Below, piece by piece: positions 54,901-64,000 of a DNA stretch of 64,000 bases. The DNA comes from Arion vulgaris (lineage: Eukaryota; Mollusca; Gastropoda; Stylommatophora; Arionidae), in the NCBI GenBank assembly GCA_020796225.1, contig CM036755.1, positions 57,836,315 to 57,900,314 of the forward strand. Reading direction: 5' to 3'. Under the pieces are notes generated by a model that was given only the letters and a program-made list of their open reading frames with translations, was not told the DNA's origin and ran no database searches. The position numbers and the translations under genes were made by a program. Each line of letters opens with the position of its first letter. Positions within the stretch are counted from its first letter, which is position 1.

Positions 54901-56113
54901 GTGCTAGATCATATTAAGAAACAACAACAGTGTTAGATCATATTAAGAAACAAAAACAGTACTAGATCATATTAAGAAACAACAACAGTACTCATAGATC
55001 ATATTAAGAAACAAATAACAGCAAGTGAGATCATATTAAGAAACAACAACAGTAAGTTAGAACATATTAAGAAACAACAACAGTAATTAGATCATATTAA
55101 GAAACAACAACAGTAAGTTAGGATCATACAGAAACAACAAATAGTACTAGATCATATATTAAGAAACAACAACAGTAATTAGATCATATTAAGAAACAAA
55201 AACAGTACTAGATCATATTAAGAAACAACAACAGTGTTAGAACATATTAAGAAACAACACCAGTGTTAGATCATATTAAGAAACAACAACAGTATTAGAT
55301 CATATTAAGAAACAATAACAGTGTTAGAACATATTAAGAAACAACAACAGTGTTAGAACATATTACAACAACAACAGTACTAGAACATATTAAGAAACAA
55401 CACCAGTGTTAGAACATATTAAGAAACAACAACAGTACTAGAACATATTAAGAAACAACACCAGTGTTAGAACATATTAAGAAACAACAACAGTGTTAGA
55501 TCATATTAAGAAACAACAACAGTGTTAGAACATATTAAGAAACAACACCAGTGTTAGGAACATATTAAGAAAAACAACAACAGTAAAAGTTAGATCATAT
55601 TAAGAAACAACAACAGTGTTAGATCATATTAAGAAACAACACCAGTGTTAGAACATATTAAGAAACAACAACAGTGTTAGACTACATTAAGAAACAACAA
55701 CAGTACTAGATCATATTAAGAAACAACAAATATGTTAGAACATATTAAGAAACAACAACAGTACTAGATCATATTAAGAAACAACAACAGTGTTAGAACA
55801 TATTAAGAAACAACACCAGTGTTAGAACATATTAAGAAACAACAATTCAGTGTTAGGAACATATTAAGAAACAACAACAGTACTAGAAAACATATTAAGA
55901 AAAACAAATACCTCAGTGTTAGAACATATTAAGAAACAATAACAGTGTTAGAACATATTAAGAAACAACAACAGTACTAGAACATATTAAGAAACAACAC
56001 CAGTGTTAGAACATATTAATAAACAACAACAGTGTTAGAACATATTAAGAAACAACACCAGTGTTAGAACATTTAAGAAACAACAACAGTACTAGAACAT
56101 ATTAAGAAACAAC
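51995..56113. repeat. 29-bp minisatellite, about 140 units, derived from LINE coding sequence; contains assembly gap
   Basis: The unit is aagaaacaacaacagtgtta plus gatcatatt. Its first copy (52004-52045) reads on the + strand VGTTPVLDYIKKQH, matching VGTSVLDFIKKQQ of the LINE at 6224-6262, so the array grew out of a LINE fragment. The segment is bounded by aacaac at both ends. Variants alternate gtgtta/gtacta/gtgcta and gatc/gaac. Many irregular units lie at about 53330-53420, 53660-53790 and 54980-55150. A run of 100 N at 52738-52837 means the true length is unknown. Confidence 0.95.
52738..52837. other. assembly gap of 100 N
   Basis: Exactly 100 unspecified bases, a conventional placeholder for a gap of unknown size, with the same repeat on both sides. 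Confidence 0.99.
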
Positions 56114-56165
56114 AAACCAAATGATTCAGTCCTGTAACATTGTTACCTTCCATTTTTGTTGACAG

Positions 56166-56383
56166 GTATTGAGGACACAAGTGAGAATAAAAACAATCAT
56201 CACACAAGTGACAGAGGTTTTGGAACTTATGAAATACAAGGTCAGAAAAGAAATACTGGAAGCAGTGAATATATTCCATCAAGTTGGAAGTCAAGACTGT
56301 GTTACTTCCTCTTGGCTCCAATTATATATGTGCCATTTATTTGTTGTACAATGGTGCTTTTCTACTTCCCCAAATTGTTGTAG
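56166..56383 (+). CDS. sol-1: SOL-1-like CUB protein, last exon with C-terminal hydrophobic tail and stop
   Basis: The acceptor ccatttttgttgacag precedes 56166. The leftover G plus gt gives Gly, continuing IEDTSENKNNHHTSDRGFG, TYEIQGQKRNTGSSEYIPSS and WKSR, then the hydrophobic run LCYFLLAPIIYVPFICCTM-VLFYF and a final PKLL before TAG (56381). A polar, Ser/Asn-rich stalk leads from the last CUB to the membrane. The hydrophobic run ends the protein with at most four or five residues beyond it, which fits either a type I membrane anchor with no cytoplasmic tail or a GPI-attachment signal (small-residue NTGSS, polar spacer, hydrophobic end). About 50 bp separate the minisatellite from this exon. 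Confidence 0.82.
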
Positions 56384-56590
56384 CTAAACTAGATATATAT
56401 TACATTTCAGCGCTGTTAATATACGCCATGGAGACATATAATATACGCCATGGAGACATATAATACCTAGCCATGTCATAGTTCATCTTACTCATTGTCA
56501 AATTCTGCATATTCTTATGTCAACTTCAAGTGTTAAATTCTTATAAACAACATATCATGTCTATATATATATGGCCTTTTCGTCTTTACA
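56384..56590 (+). other. probable 3' untranslated region
   Basis: It follows the stop of the CUB gene. A 26-bp direct duplication, (a)atatacgccatggagacat, occurs twice at about 56418-56465. No AATAAA lies in the first 500 bases. The first is at 56982-56987, after an AT tract, and is a weak candidate for the polyadenylation signal. Confidence 0.4.
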
Positions 56591-56740
56591 GACGGTCAAT
56601 TGGCAAGTGTTTTACTATGACAACTTCTGAGTTTTCGCTTTTCTCTCTTGTCGTTCAGCTCATACATAAGTCTCTTCTCAAAAGACTCTGCACCTTTTCG
56701 CAATTTGGCTTTCCACACAACTCTGTCATCAGCTAGTTTA
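56590..56740 (-). mobile_element. LINE C-terminal tail remnant
   Basis: The minus strand reads LADDRVVWKAKLRKGAESFE, KRLMYELNDKREKRKLR, a typical final segment of a LINE protein (Asp-Arg..Trp then basic tail). Confidence 0.5.
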
Positions 56741-57269
56741 AATGTCTACATATATATATATAACTATTAGGTTCCTTTTTTGTTTAAAAACATAGTATGT
56801 TTATCTATTGTCTTTTGTCTTTCCCGTTGGATGATGGATTTGGTTGTCCAGTCTTACCGTTAGGCTCTTAATCATTGTCCACTCTTAATTTGATTTCCAG
56901 GGCCAGATGAGTCGCCCGTTGTTGTATTATATTTGTAAGATGTGTTATATCCGTGTGCATATATATATATATATCTACAGAAATAAAAAAGTCAAAATCA
57001 TTAGACTTTGCACAGATAACAACAGACTGTGGTACTATCTGTTCAACAGTCTCAAGATAGTTCTATTAACTGCTACTGTTGCACAGACAAAATTATTGCA
57101 TACAAGTTGTTTCTCAAAAATAACCCACAAACGGGGAGCAAATAAAACTGACATGCCAATGACAGCTATCTTCCTAGGATAAGCTCTTTGGAATCCCTAA
57201 CAGTGGTCAGCTGATTTCTGATTTATATCAGCACATTCAAGTTGATGTTTGAGAGTTTTAATTCACTAG
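56741..57269. other. unassigned sequence
   Basis: AT-rich with two short (at)n tracts (about 56748 and 56961). Nothing else recognised. Confidence 0.4.
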
Positions 57270-57560
57270 TTTGTCCTAGGCAGAACTTAGATACACTAAC
57301 TCTCCTTTAGAATTATTACCTTACAAGCCAACATCATTAGTCACATCCTGAATGTACCTTGTCTTTGGTCATTCTCTTTTCCTCTTTGTTGCGGTCTCCT
57401 TCCATAAGTCTTCTTTAACCTTTCATGTCTTTCTATATTTCCAACATACTTCAATTTTCACATTCTTATTTGTAGCATCAACCAGTATTATGAGTTCCTT
57501 CTGAATAGATCTATTTGTTCTCTATTCTTTATGAAAACCTCTTCTATAACTTGTATATTC
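57270..57560 (-). mobile_element. LINE remnant, copy 3 of the 3676 family
   Basis: It parallels 20636-20960 closely: gcttgtcctgagcagaact-like, tcacatcctgaatgtacctt, ttgtagcatcaaccagt and tctatttgttct blocks in the same order. It is more decayed than the other two copies. Confidence 0.7.
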
Positions 57561-57844
57561 AAAAATAAACAAATGCTTTCTATTGTCTTGCTAAATGACC
57601 CACGTTTCAGACAAGCATGCGCTGCTACTGGGAATATTCATGCTCTTTGTATTTTCATCTGTTTGAGAGTGTATGCAAATAAAAGGCATTCATAATATAT
57701 ATTATTCTAATTTAGGATATATAAATCATATTTATTGATGAATAAATTATAACAACTAAAATGTAACAGTGAATGTCAACCGTTTGTCGATAGTGACAGT
57801 ATGGCAAACATTTTTGCTTTATGGGATATTTCAGAATAACTTCT
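57561..57844. other. unassigned sequence
   Basis: AT-rich, nothing recognised. Confidence 0.4.
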
Positions 57845-58618
57845 AAATCATACTTGGACATATTGACTTGGTCAGAATGTGATTGTAACAGTTACCTGGA
57901 CATATTGACTTGTTCAGAAAGTGATTGTAACAGTTACCTGGACATATTGACTTGTTCAGAAAGTGACTGTAACAGTTACCTGGACATATTGACTTGTTCA
58001 GAAAGTGACTGTAACAGTTACCTGGACATATTGACTTGGTCAGAAAGTGACTGTAACAGTTACCTGGACATATTGACTTGGACAGAAAGTGACTGTAACA
58101 GTTACCTGGACATATCGACTTGGTCAGAAAGTGACTGTAACAGTTACCTGGACATATTGACTTGTTCAGAAAGTGACTGTAACAGTTACCTGGACATATT
58201 GACTTGGTCAGAAAGTGACTGTAACAGTTACCTGGACATATTGACTTGATCAGAAAGTGACTGTAACAGTTACCTGGACATATTGACTTGGTCAGAAAGT
58301 GACTGTAACAGTTACCTGGACATATTGACTTGATCAGAGACTGTAACAGTTACCTGGACATATTGACTTGTTCAGAAAGTGACTCTAACAGTTACCTGGA
58401 CATATTGACGTGGTCAGAATGTGATTGTAACAGTTACCTGGACATATTGACTTGTTCAGAAAGTGACTGTAACAGTTACCTGGACATATTGACTTGGTCA
58501 GAAAGTGACTGTAATAGTTACCTGGACATATCGACTTGGTCAGAAAGTGACTGTAACAGTTACCTGGACATATTGACTTGGTCAGAAAGTGACTGTAACA
58601 GTTACCTGGACATATTCT
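57845..58618. repeat. 42-bp minisatellite, about 18 units, open in one + frame
   Basis: The unit contains cagttacctggacatattga and cttggtcagaaagtgactg. As 42 is a multiple of 3, a + frame reads SDCNSYLDILTWSE repeats over 57821-58249 and 58330-58644. A tgatcag stop variant and one 4-bp deletion interrupt it. Confidence 0.96.
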
Positions 58619-58689
58619 CATATACAATATATTTACTTAGATAAACTTAGAGCAACAAAAAGAGAAGAGACTACATAAATATACTTTCT

Positions 58690-58935
58690 TTCCTTCTTCC
58701 CTTTCAACTCCCAATGGAGCACAGGTCTTCAACAGACGTCTTCCAACCCTTCCTCTCTCTTGCCATCATTTACAATTCTTTCTACACCTTGTCAATCCTT
58801 TTAATATCAGTCTCCAGCTATCTTATCCAGGTATTTATATGCCTTCTCTTACTCCCCTTCCCGCGGTTCCAAAATAATGCCTGTCTTGCAATGACTCCGG
58901 TCTGTCTTCTCAATGTACTACTACTCGTTGAATAT
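58690..58935 (-). mobile_element. LINE remnant, copy of the 19850 family
   Basis: tcttcaacagacgtcttcca, cttcctctctcttgccatca, ttttaatatcagtctccagc and tgcctgtcttgcaat occur in the order of the 19880-20060 region, with similar spacing. Confidence 0.75.
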
Positions 58936-59044
58936 ACTACTATGGAATAAATCCACTGTGAAATAAAGTCTGACTCTGGCGTCTAGACTAGCAGATCATA
59001 TATTGTCTCATCTTTCTAACACTAATCTTGTTCAACAATTTCTT

Positions 59045-59543
59045 ACTTTTCTTCATGCCATTAAGTTAACTTGACAAGTATCTTTCTTCATGACATCAAG
59101 TTAACTTGACAAGTATCTTTCTTCATGACATCAAGTTAACTTGACAAGTATCTTTCTTCATGACATCAAGTTAACTTGACAAGTATCTTTCTTCATGCCA
59201 TCAAGTTGACTTGACAAGTATCTTTCTTCATGACATCAAGTTAACTTGACAAGTATCTTTCTTCATGACATCAAGTTAACTTGACAAGTATCTTTCTTCA
59301 TGACATCAAGTTAACTTGACAAGTATCTTTCTTCATGCCATCAAGTTGACTTGACAAGTATCTTTCTTCATGACATCAAGTTAACTTGACAAGTATCTTT
59401 CTTCATGCCATCAAGTTGACTTGACAAGTATCTTTCTTCATGACATCAAGTTAACTTGACAAGTATCTTTCTTCATGCCATCAAGTTAACTTGACAAGTA
59501 TCTTTCTTCATGCCATCAAGTTAATTTGACAAGTATCTTTCTT
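59045..59543. repeat. 35-bp minisatellite, about 14 units, palindromic core
   Basis: The unit is ttcttcatgacatcaagtta plus acttgacaagtatct. The centre, tcaagttaacttga, is a perfect 14-bp palindrome. Some units read gttgac and lose it. Confidence 0.97.
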
Positions 59544-59544
59544 C

Positions 59545-60012
59545 TGAGGGAGGATTACAATGAGAGAGAACTACAATGAGAGATGAGGGAGATTTACAAT
59601 AAGAGATGAGGGAGACCTACAATGAGAGATGAGGAAGATCTGCAAGGCGAGATGAGAGAGACCTACAATGAGAGATGAGGGCGGACTACAATGAGAGATG
59701 GAGGCCTACAATGAGAGATGAGGGAGATCTGTACTGAGAGATGAGGGAGACCTACAATAAGATATAAGAGATGAGAGAGACCTACAATGAGAGATGAGAG
59801 AGACCAACAATAAGACACAAGAGATGAGGGAGACCTTCAATGAGACATGAGAAATGAGGGAGACCTACAATGAGACATGAGGGAGACCTACAATGAGACA
59901 GGGGAGATTAAGGAGACCTGCAATGAGACATGAGGGAGACCTACAATGAGACAGGAGAGATTAAGAAGACCTACAATGAGACATGAGGGAGACCTACAAT
60001 AAGACATAAGAG
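59545..60012. repeat. purine-rich imperfect minisatellite, about 20 bp unit
   Basis: Units centre on gagatgagggagacctacaa with many length variants. The + strand is strongly purine-biased. Confidence 0.93.
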
Positions 60013-60094
60013 CTCATTAGAAAGATTATTTTTGGATAATCATATTCATGGCTGGTTTTTTTTAAATATTGTTATTCTAACAAAGCTCAGCCCA

Positions 60095-60212
60095 AGATTT
60101 ATCAAATGTTTTATCATATGTTTTATCGTATGTTTTATCATACGTTTTATCATATGTTCTATCATATGTTTTATCATACGTTTTATTATATGTTTTATCA
60201 TATGTTTTAACA
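60095..60212. repeat. 14-bp minisatellite
   Basis: The unit is about tatgttttatcata, 8 copies. The frame reads FIICFII-type repeats by chance. Confidence 0.93.
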
Positions 60213-60337
60213 TAAGAATATTTGATGAAATCTCTGATGAGTCTACATCTCTAAATGAGGTCAACTTGCTGAACGAACTTTGATATAACAAGTTCTGCAA
60301 AGAAATATAATGACCTCATTCTTATTCTTGATATCAT

Positions 60338-60500
60338 ATCCCAACCAGATGTACATAAGTACCACATAGAAATGTTGTTTACTGTAGGTTTGCTTGACAA
60401 CATAAGTATCACATATAAATGTTGTTTACTGTAGGTTTGCTTGACAACATAAGTACCACATAGAAATGTTGCTTACTGTAGGTTTGCTTGACAGCATAAG
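60338..60500. repeat. about 52-bp tandem repeat, 3 units
   Basis: cataagtaccacatagaaat and gtttactgtaggtttgcttg repeat three times. Confidence 0.92.
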
Positions 60501-60639
60501 TTCATTCCCAGCATCATTTTGCTCCTCAAATGTTCATGAACCTCAAGAATGCATGTCTTTTATCACATCGTCATCACTGACATCTTTGTCTCAGGAGATA
60601 ATAGGTTTTGTTTCCTGTAGTTTGTTCTGTCTTCATTTT

Positions 60640-60850
60640 TTGGGCACGTGATGAGGAGGGGAGGTTTATAACACATTGTGACAATCGGTAAAATCGAGGG
60701 TAGACGAGACAGAGAGAGACAGTTTTGGATAGCCTGACTTCATGGCACGGTAGAGCGTCAACATCTGAGTTGATAGAAAACACCAAAGACAGATATCTGT
60801 GGAGATCCAAGATCGCCTATGCCAGCCGGTACGGCACCTGAGGATGATGA
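60640..60850 (+). mobile_element. LINE C-terminal tail remnant
   Basis: Across frameshifts the + strand reads GHVMRRGGL, IVTIGKIEGRRDRERQ, TSELIENTKDRYLWRSKIAY and ASRYGT before a stop. The DRYLWRSKIAYASR end corresponds to the LINE tail at 51905 and, reversed, to 5702. Confidence 0.75.
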
Positions 60851-61007
60851 TGCGGTTGGTCTGTGCTGAATCACATCGTCTGTTGTGACTGTACTCGTCT
60901 ATTCTGGAGTAGCAATCCGTCCCACAGTTGCTGCAGGGGAAACTTTAGCTCATGCAAAGGATGGTCTCTTTGCCCTCTTCTTTGCCTCCATATGTGATAG
61001 CGTTTCT

Positions 61008-61145
61008 CTGCTTTTCTTTTGTGTGCCAACTTTCAGAGATCAAGAAAATAATGGAGAGATAACATGAAAGTAGACCTGTTTTTGTGTGCCAACTCTCAGA
61101 GATCAAGAAAACAATGGAGAGAGAACATGAAAGTAGACCTGTAAA
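61008..61145. repeat. two-copy tandem duplication of about 65 bp
   Basis: tttgtgtgccaactttcaga / ctctcaga and catgaaagtagacctgt occur twice. Confidence 0.9.
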
Positions 61146-61286
61146 AACTTCGTAAGTCAACAATTGGGAAGAGAAGGTAAACAACAGAGATGTTATGTTA
61201 TGTTATGCCATCGACGTCATGGCACATTGGGCATTCCCATTCGTGCTCTGTCCTCCTCTGCAGCAGCCATCCCAAAGTCCATTTGC

Positions 61287-61560
61287 TCACAGTACCCATG
61301 AGAAGTTGATTACTATATCTCTCTCTCTACCACGAAGACGACACTGTCTGGCATGTCCAAACTCAATGCCTAATTCTCGAACTCGTTCCAGTATCTGAGA
61401 CTTGCCCATGTCACATAATTGAGAGCGTACCGCATTGATGATATCGGCTCTGTCCATACTTCTACCCACTTGAGTCGAGGCATTGTTTGCAAGAAAGTCA
61501 GCACGCTCGTTACCCCGCACTCGATCATGTCCAGGTGTTTACAGCCAAGTCATTTTCTTG
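61287..61560 (-). mobile_element. LINE RNase H domain remnant
   Basis: The minus strand reads TPGHDRVRGNERADFLANNA then STQVGRSMDRADIINAVRSQ and ERVRELGIEFGHARQCRLRG. The PGH..VRGNERAD(F/Q)LA motif is the C-terminal signature of RNase H in I/R1/jockey-type LINEs. The preceding Trp codon is a stop, and nothing upstream is recognisable. Confidence 0.8.
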
Positions 61561-61962
61561 AGATGTGATCTCTGAATGATGAATGGAGGTGGGTGATATC
61601 TGCAGTAATGAGCCTCAACGCCTGGGAAACTGAAAAAAATATATATATAACATTTTATGTATATGTTCCGAGTGATATGATGATAGTCCTCATATAACTG
61701 ATAACATTTGATATCGATGAATACATTAAATTATACATATATGGTTAAGATAATAATTATGATAAATATTTGAATAATTTCTCATGTTTTTATTGTTTAT
61801 TTTTGAGTTTTAAATAATTCTTGTGATGGTTCTTCATTAGTACTAGCTGGTTGCCAGAGAGAGTGGATCAGATATATCTCGGACAGATTTTCTAATGTTT
61901 AACTCAATCTAGAATATGAACATATGTAGCCTATGCTAATGTTTAACACTACTACTGCTGCT
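61561..61962. other. unassigned sequence
   Basis: AT-rich, nothing recognised. Confidence 0.4.
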
Positions 61963-62212
61963 TCAAGACTGTCTTGCTGCTACAAGACTGTCTTGCTGCT
62001 ACAATACTGTCTTGCTGCTACAAGACTGTCTTGCTGCTACAAGACTGTCTTGCTGCTACAAGACTGTCTTGCTGCTACAAGACTGTCTTTCTGTTACAAG
62101 ACTGTCTTGCTGCTACAAGACTGTCTTTCTGTTACAAGACTGTCTTTCTGTTACAAGACTGTCTTGCTGCTACAAGACTGTCTTGCTGCTACAAGACTGT
62201 TTTGCTGCTGGT
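61963..62212. repeat. 19-bp minisatellite, about 13 units
   Basis: The unit is cttgctgctacaagactgt, with ctttctgtta variants. All three + frames are open over the array because 19 leaves remainder 1 on division by 3. Confidence 0.97.
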
Positions 62213-62244
62213 AAAATATAGTTCAACAGTCAACGTCTGGTAAC

Positions 62245-62405
62245 TACCAGAACGTCTTGTTCCCTGGAACACATAGCACATCATCTTTCATCTTACTAGA
62301 CTTTCTTGTTCCCTGAAACACATAGCACATCATCTGTCATCTTACTAGACTTTCTTGCTCCCTGGAACACATAGCGCAGCATCTTACTAGACCTTCTTGT
62401 TCCCT
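62245..62405. repeat. about 65-bp tandem repeat, about 2.5 units
   Basis: tcttgttccctggaacacat, agcacatcatcttt and atcttactagac recur with small deletions. Confidence 0.9.
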
Positions 62406-62611
62406 GTGGAATATGGTGGCTGCACAAACCTTTCTACAATTACTACACCTCATTCTTCCGATTGGAAATTTAAACTGAACACATCACCCATCGTGAGATG
62501 TTGATCATTAAAAAAAATGTCAAACACCATATTTCCCATTATACCTCATGGTATTAAAATGGGTTCTAGATTATTTTTTAAATTTTACATTGCTGGTTTA
62601 CAGTTTTTGCT

Positions 62612-64000
62612 TATTAGACTGATTACATGAAAGGTGATTAGTAAACTTGCTACATGAAAGGTGATTAGTGTTAGTAAACTTGCAACATGAAAGGTGATTA
62701 GTAAACTTGCTACATGAAAGGTGATTAGTGTTAGTAAACTTGCAACATGAAAAGTGATTAGTAAACTTGCTACATGAAAAGTGATTAGTAAACTTGCTAC
62801 ATGAAAAGTGATTAGTAAACTTGCTACATGAAAGGTGATTAGTAAACTTGCTACATGAAAGGTGATTAGTAAACTTGCTACATGAAAAGTGATTAGTAAA
62901 CTTGCTACATGAAAGGTGATTAGTAAACTTGCTCCATGAAAAGTGATTAGTAAACTTGCTACATGAAAAGTGATTAGTAAACTTGCTACATGAAAGGTGA
63001 TTAGTAAACCTGTTACATGAAAAGTGATTAGTAAACTTGCTACATGATAAGTGATTAGTAAACTTGCTACATGAAAAGTGATTAGTAAACTTGCTACATG
63101 AAAGGTGATTAGTAAACTTGCTACATGAAAAGTGATTAGTAAACTTGCTACATGAAAAGTGATTAGTAAACTTGTTACATGAAAAGTGATTAGTAAACTT
63201 GCTACATGAAAAGTGATTAGTAAACTTGCTACATGAAAAGTGATTAGTAAACTTGCTACATGAAAAGTGATTAGTAAACTTGTTACATGAAAAGTGATTA
63301 GTAAACTTGCTACATGAAAAGTGATTAGTAAACCTGTTACATGAAAAGTGATTAGTAAACTTGCTACATGATAAGTGATTAGTAAACTTGCTACATGAAA
63401 AGTGATTAGTAAACTTGCTACATGAAAGGTGATTAGTAAACTTGCTACATGAAAAGTGATTAGTAAACTTGCTACATGAAAAGTGATTAGTAAACTTGTT
63501 ACATGAAAAGTGATTAGTAAACTTGCTACATGAAAAGTGATTAGTAAACTTGCTACATGAAAAGTGATTAGTAAACTTGCTACATGAAAAGTGATTAGTA
63601 AACTTGTTACATGAAAAGTGATTAGTAAACTTGCTACATGAAAAGTGATTAGTAAACTTGCTACATGAAAAGTGATTAGTAAACTTGTTACATGAAAGGT
63701 GATTAGTAAACCTGTTACATGAAAAGTGATTAGTAAACCTGTTACATGAAAAGTGATTAGTAAACTTGCTACATGAAAAGTGATTAGTAAACCTGTTACA
63801 TGAAAAGTGATTAGTAAACTTGCTACATGAAAGGTGATTAGTAAACTTGCTACATGAAAAGTGATTAGTAAACTTGTTACATGAAAAGTGATTAGTAAAC
63901 CTGTTACATGAAAAGTGATTAGTAAACCTGTTACATGAAAAGTGATTAGTAAACTTGCTACATGAAAAGTGATTAGTAAACTTGTTACATGAAAGGTGAT
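62612..64000. repeat. 27-bp minisatellite running off the window
   Basis: The unit is agtgattagtaaacttgcta plus catgaaa, about 50 units. The first units include a gttagtaaacttgcaacatg form. Variants are aaaggt/aaaagt and cttgct/cctgtt/cttgtt. The array is cut by the window end. Confidence 0.97.

Noticed and set aside
57821..58644. SDCNSYLDILTWSE repeat protein
   Set aside because: 42-bp minisatellite with an in-frame stop variant and a small deletion in the middle.

Overview
This is a window of animal nuclear DNA, most likely from an invertebrate. It contains long spliced introns, tRNA-derived SINEs, many decayed non-LTR retrotransposons (LINEs), a Penelope-like element, short hAT-like and mariner-like inverted-repeat elements, and an exceptional load of minisatellites. 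By my tally, tandem arrays cover about two fifths of the window. No bacterial operon, rRNA, intact tRNA gene or CRISPR is visible. The LINE and SINE types would suit a mollusc or another protostome, but the sequence alone does not fix the taxon. A 100-base run of N at 52738-52837 marks an assembly gap inside an array.

The one host gene I can support is on the + strand: the last six exons (27069-27264, 34648-34838, 41208-41246, 44319-44490, 48536-48735, 56166-56383) of a CUB-domain cell-surface protein. Splice phases match throughout and give 337 complete codons plus a stop. The exons encode two complete four-cysteine CUB domains, a short linker and a C-terminal hydrophobic tail with almost nothing after it. 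The second CUB and the linker look like suppressor-of-lurcher (SOL-1) type proteins, which assist ionotropic glutamate receptors in nematodes. The 5' end of the gene lies upstream and was not found in the window.

Layout. 1-3169: a decayed 41-bp array. 3.2-10 kb: SINEs and LINE fragments. 10.1-15.1 kb: a 5-kb, 40-bp minisatellite that begins at a Penelope-like 3' end. 15.2-27 kb: LINE remnants, SINEs and arrays of 22-55 bp. 27-56.4 kb: the CUB gene, whose introns are filled with minisatellites of 21-54 bp, nested LINE, SINE and hAT-like insertions, and a Penelope-like element with a GIY-YIG endonuclease region. 56.4-64 kb: gene-distal LINE tails, an RNase H remnant and further arrays, the last running off the window.

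The main pattern beyond ordinary annotation is that several minisatellites appear to be amplified pieces of retrotransposon coding sequence. The repeat units at 51995-56113, 48800-50850, 43036-43230 and 23747-23995 can each be read as a short segment of the same kind of LINE reverse transcriptase found single-copy elsewhere in the window. A related process has reached a splice site: the acceptor of the exon at 48536 is present three times in a 37-bp tandem repeat, and only the last copy keeps the frame open. Several insertions are datable relative to one another through exact target-site duplications, including an 18-bp one around a LINE, exact 8-bp ones around two hAT-like elements, and 11-12-bp ones around SINEs.
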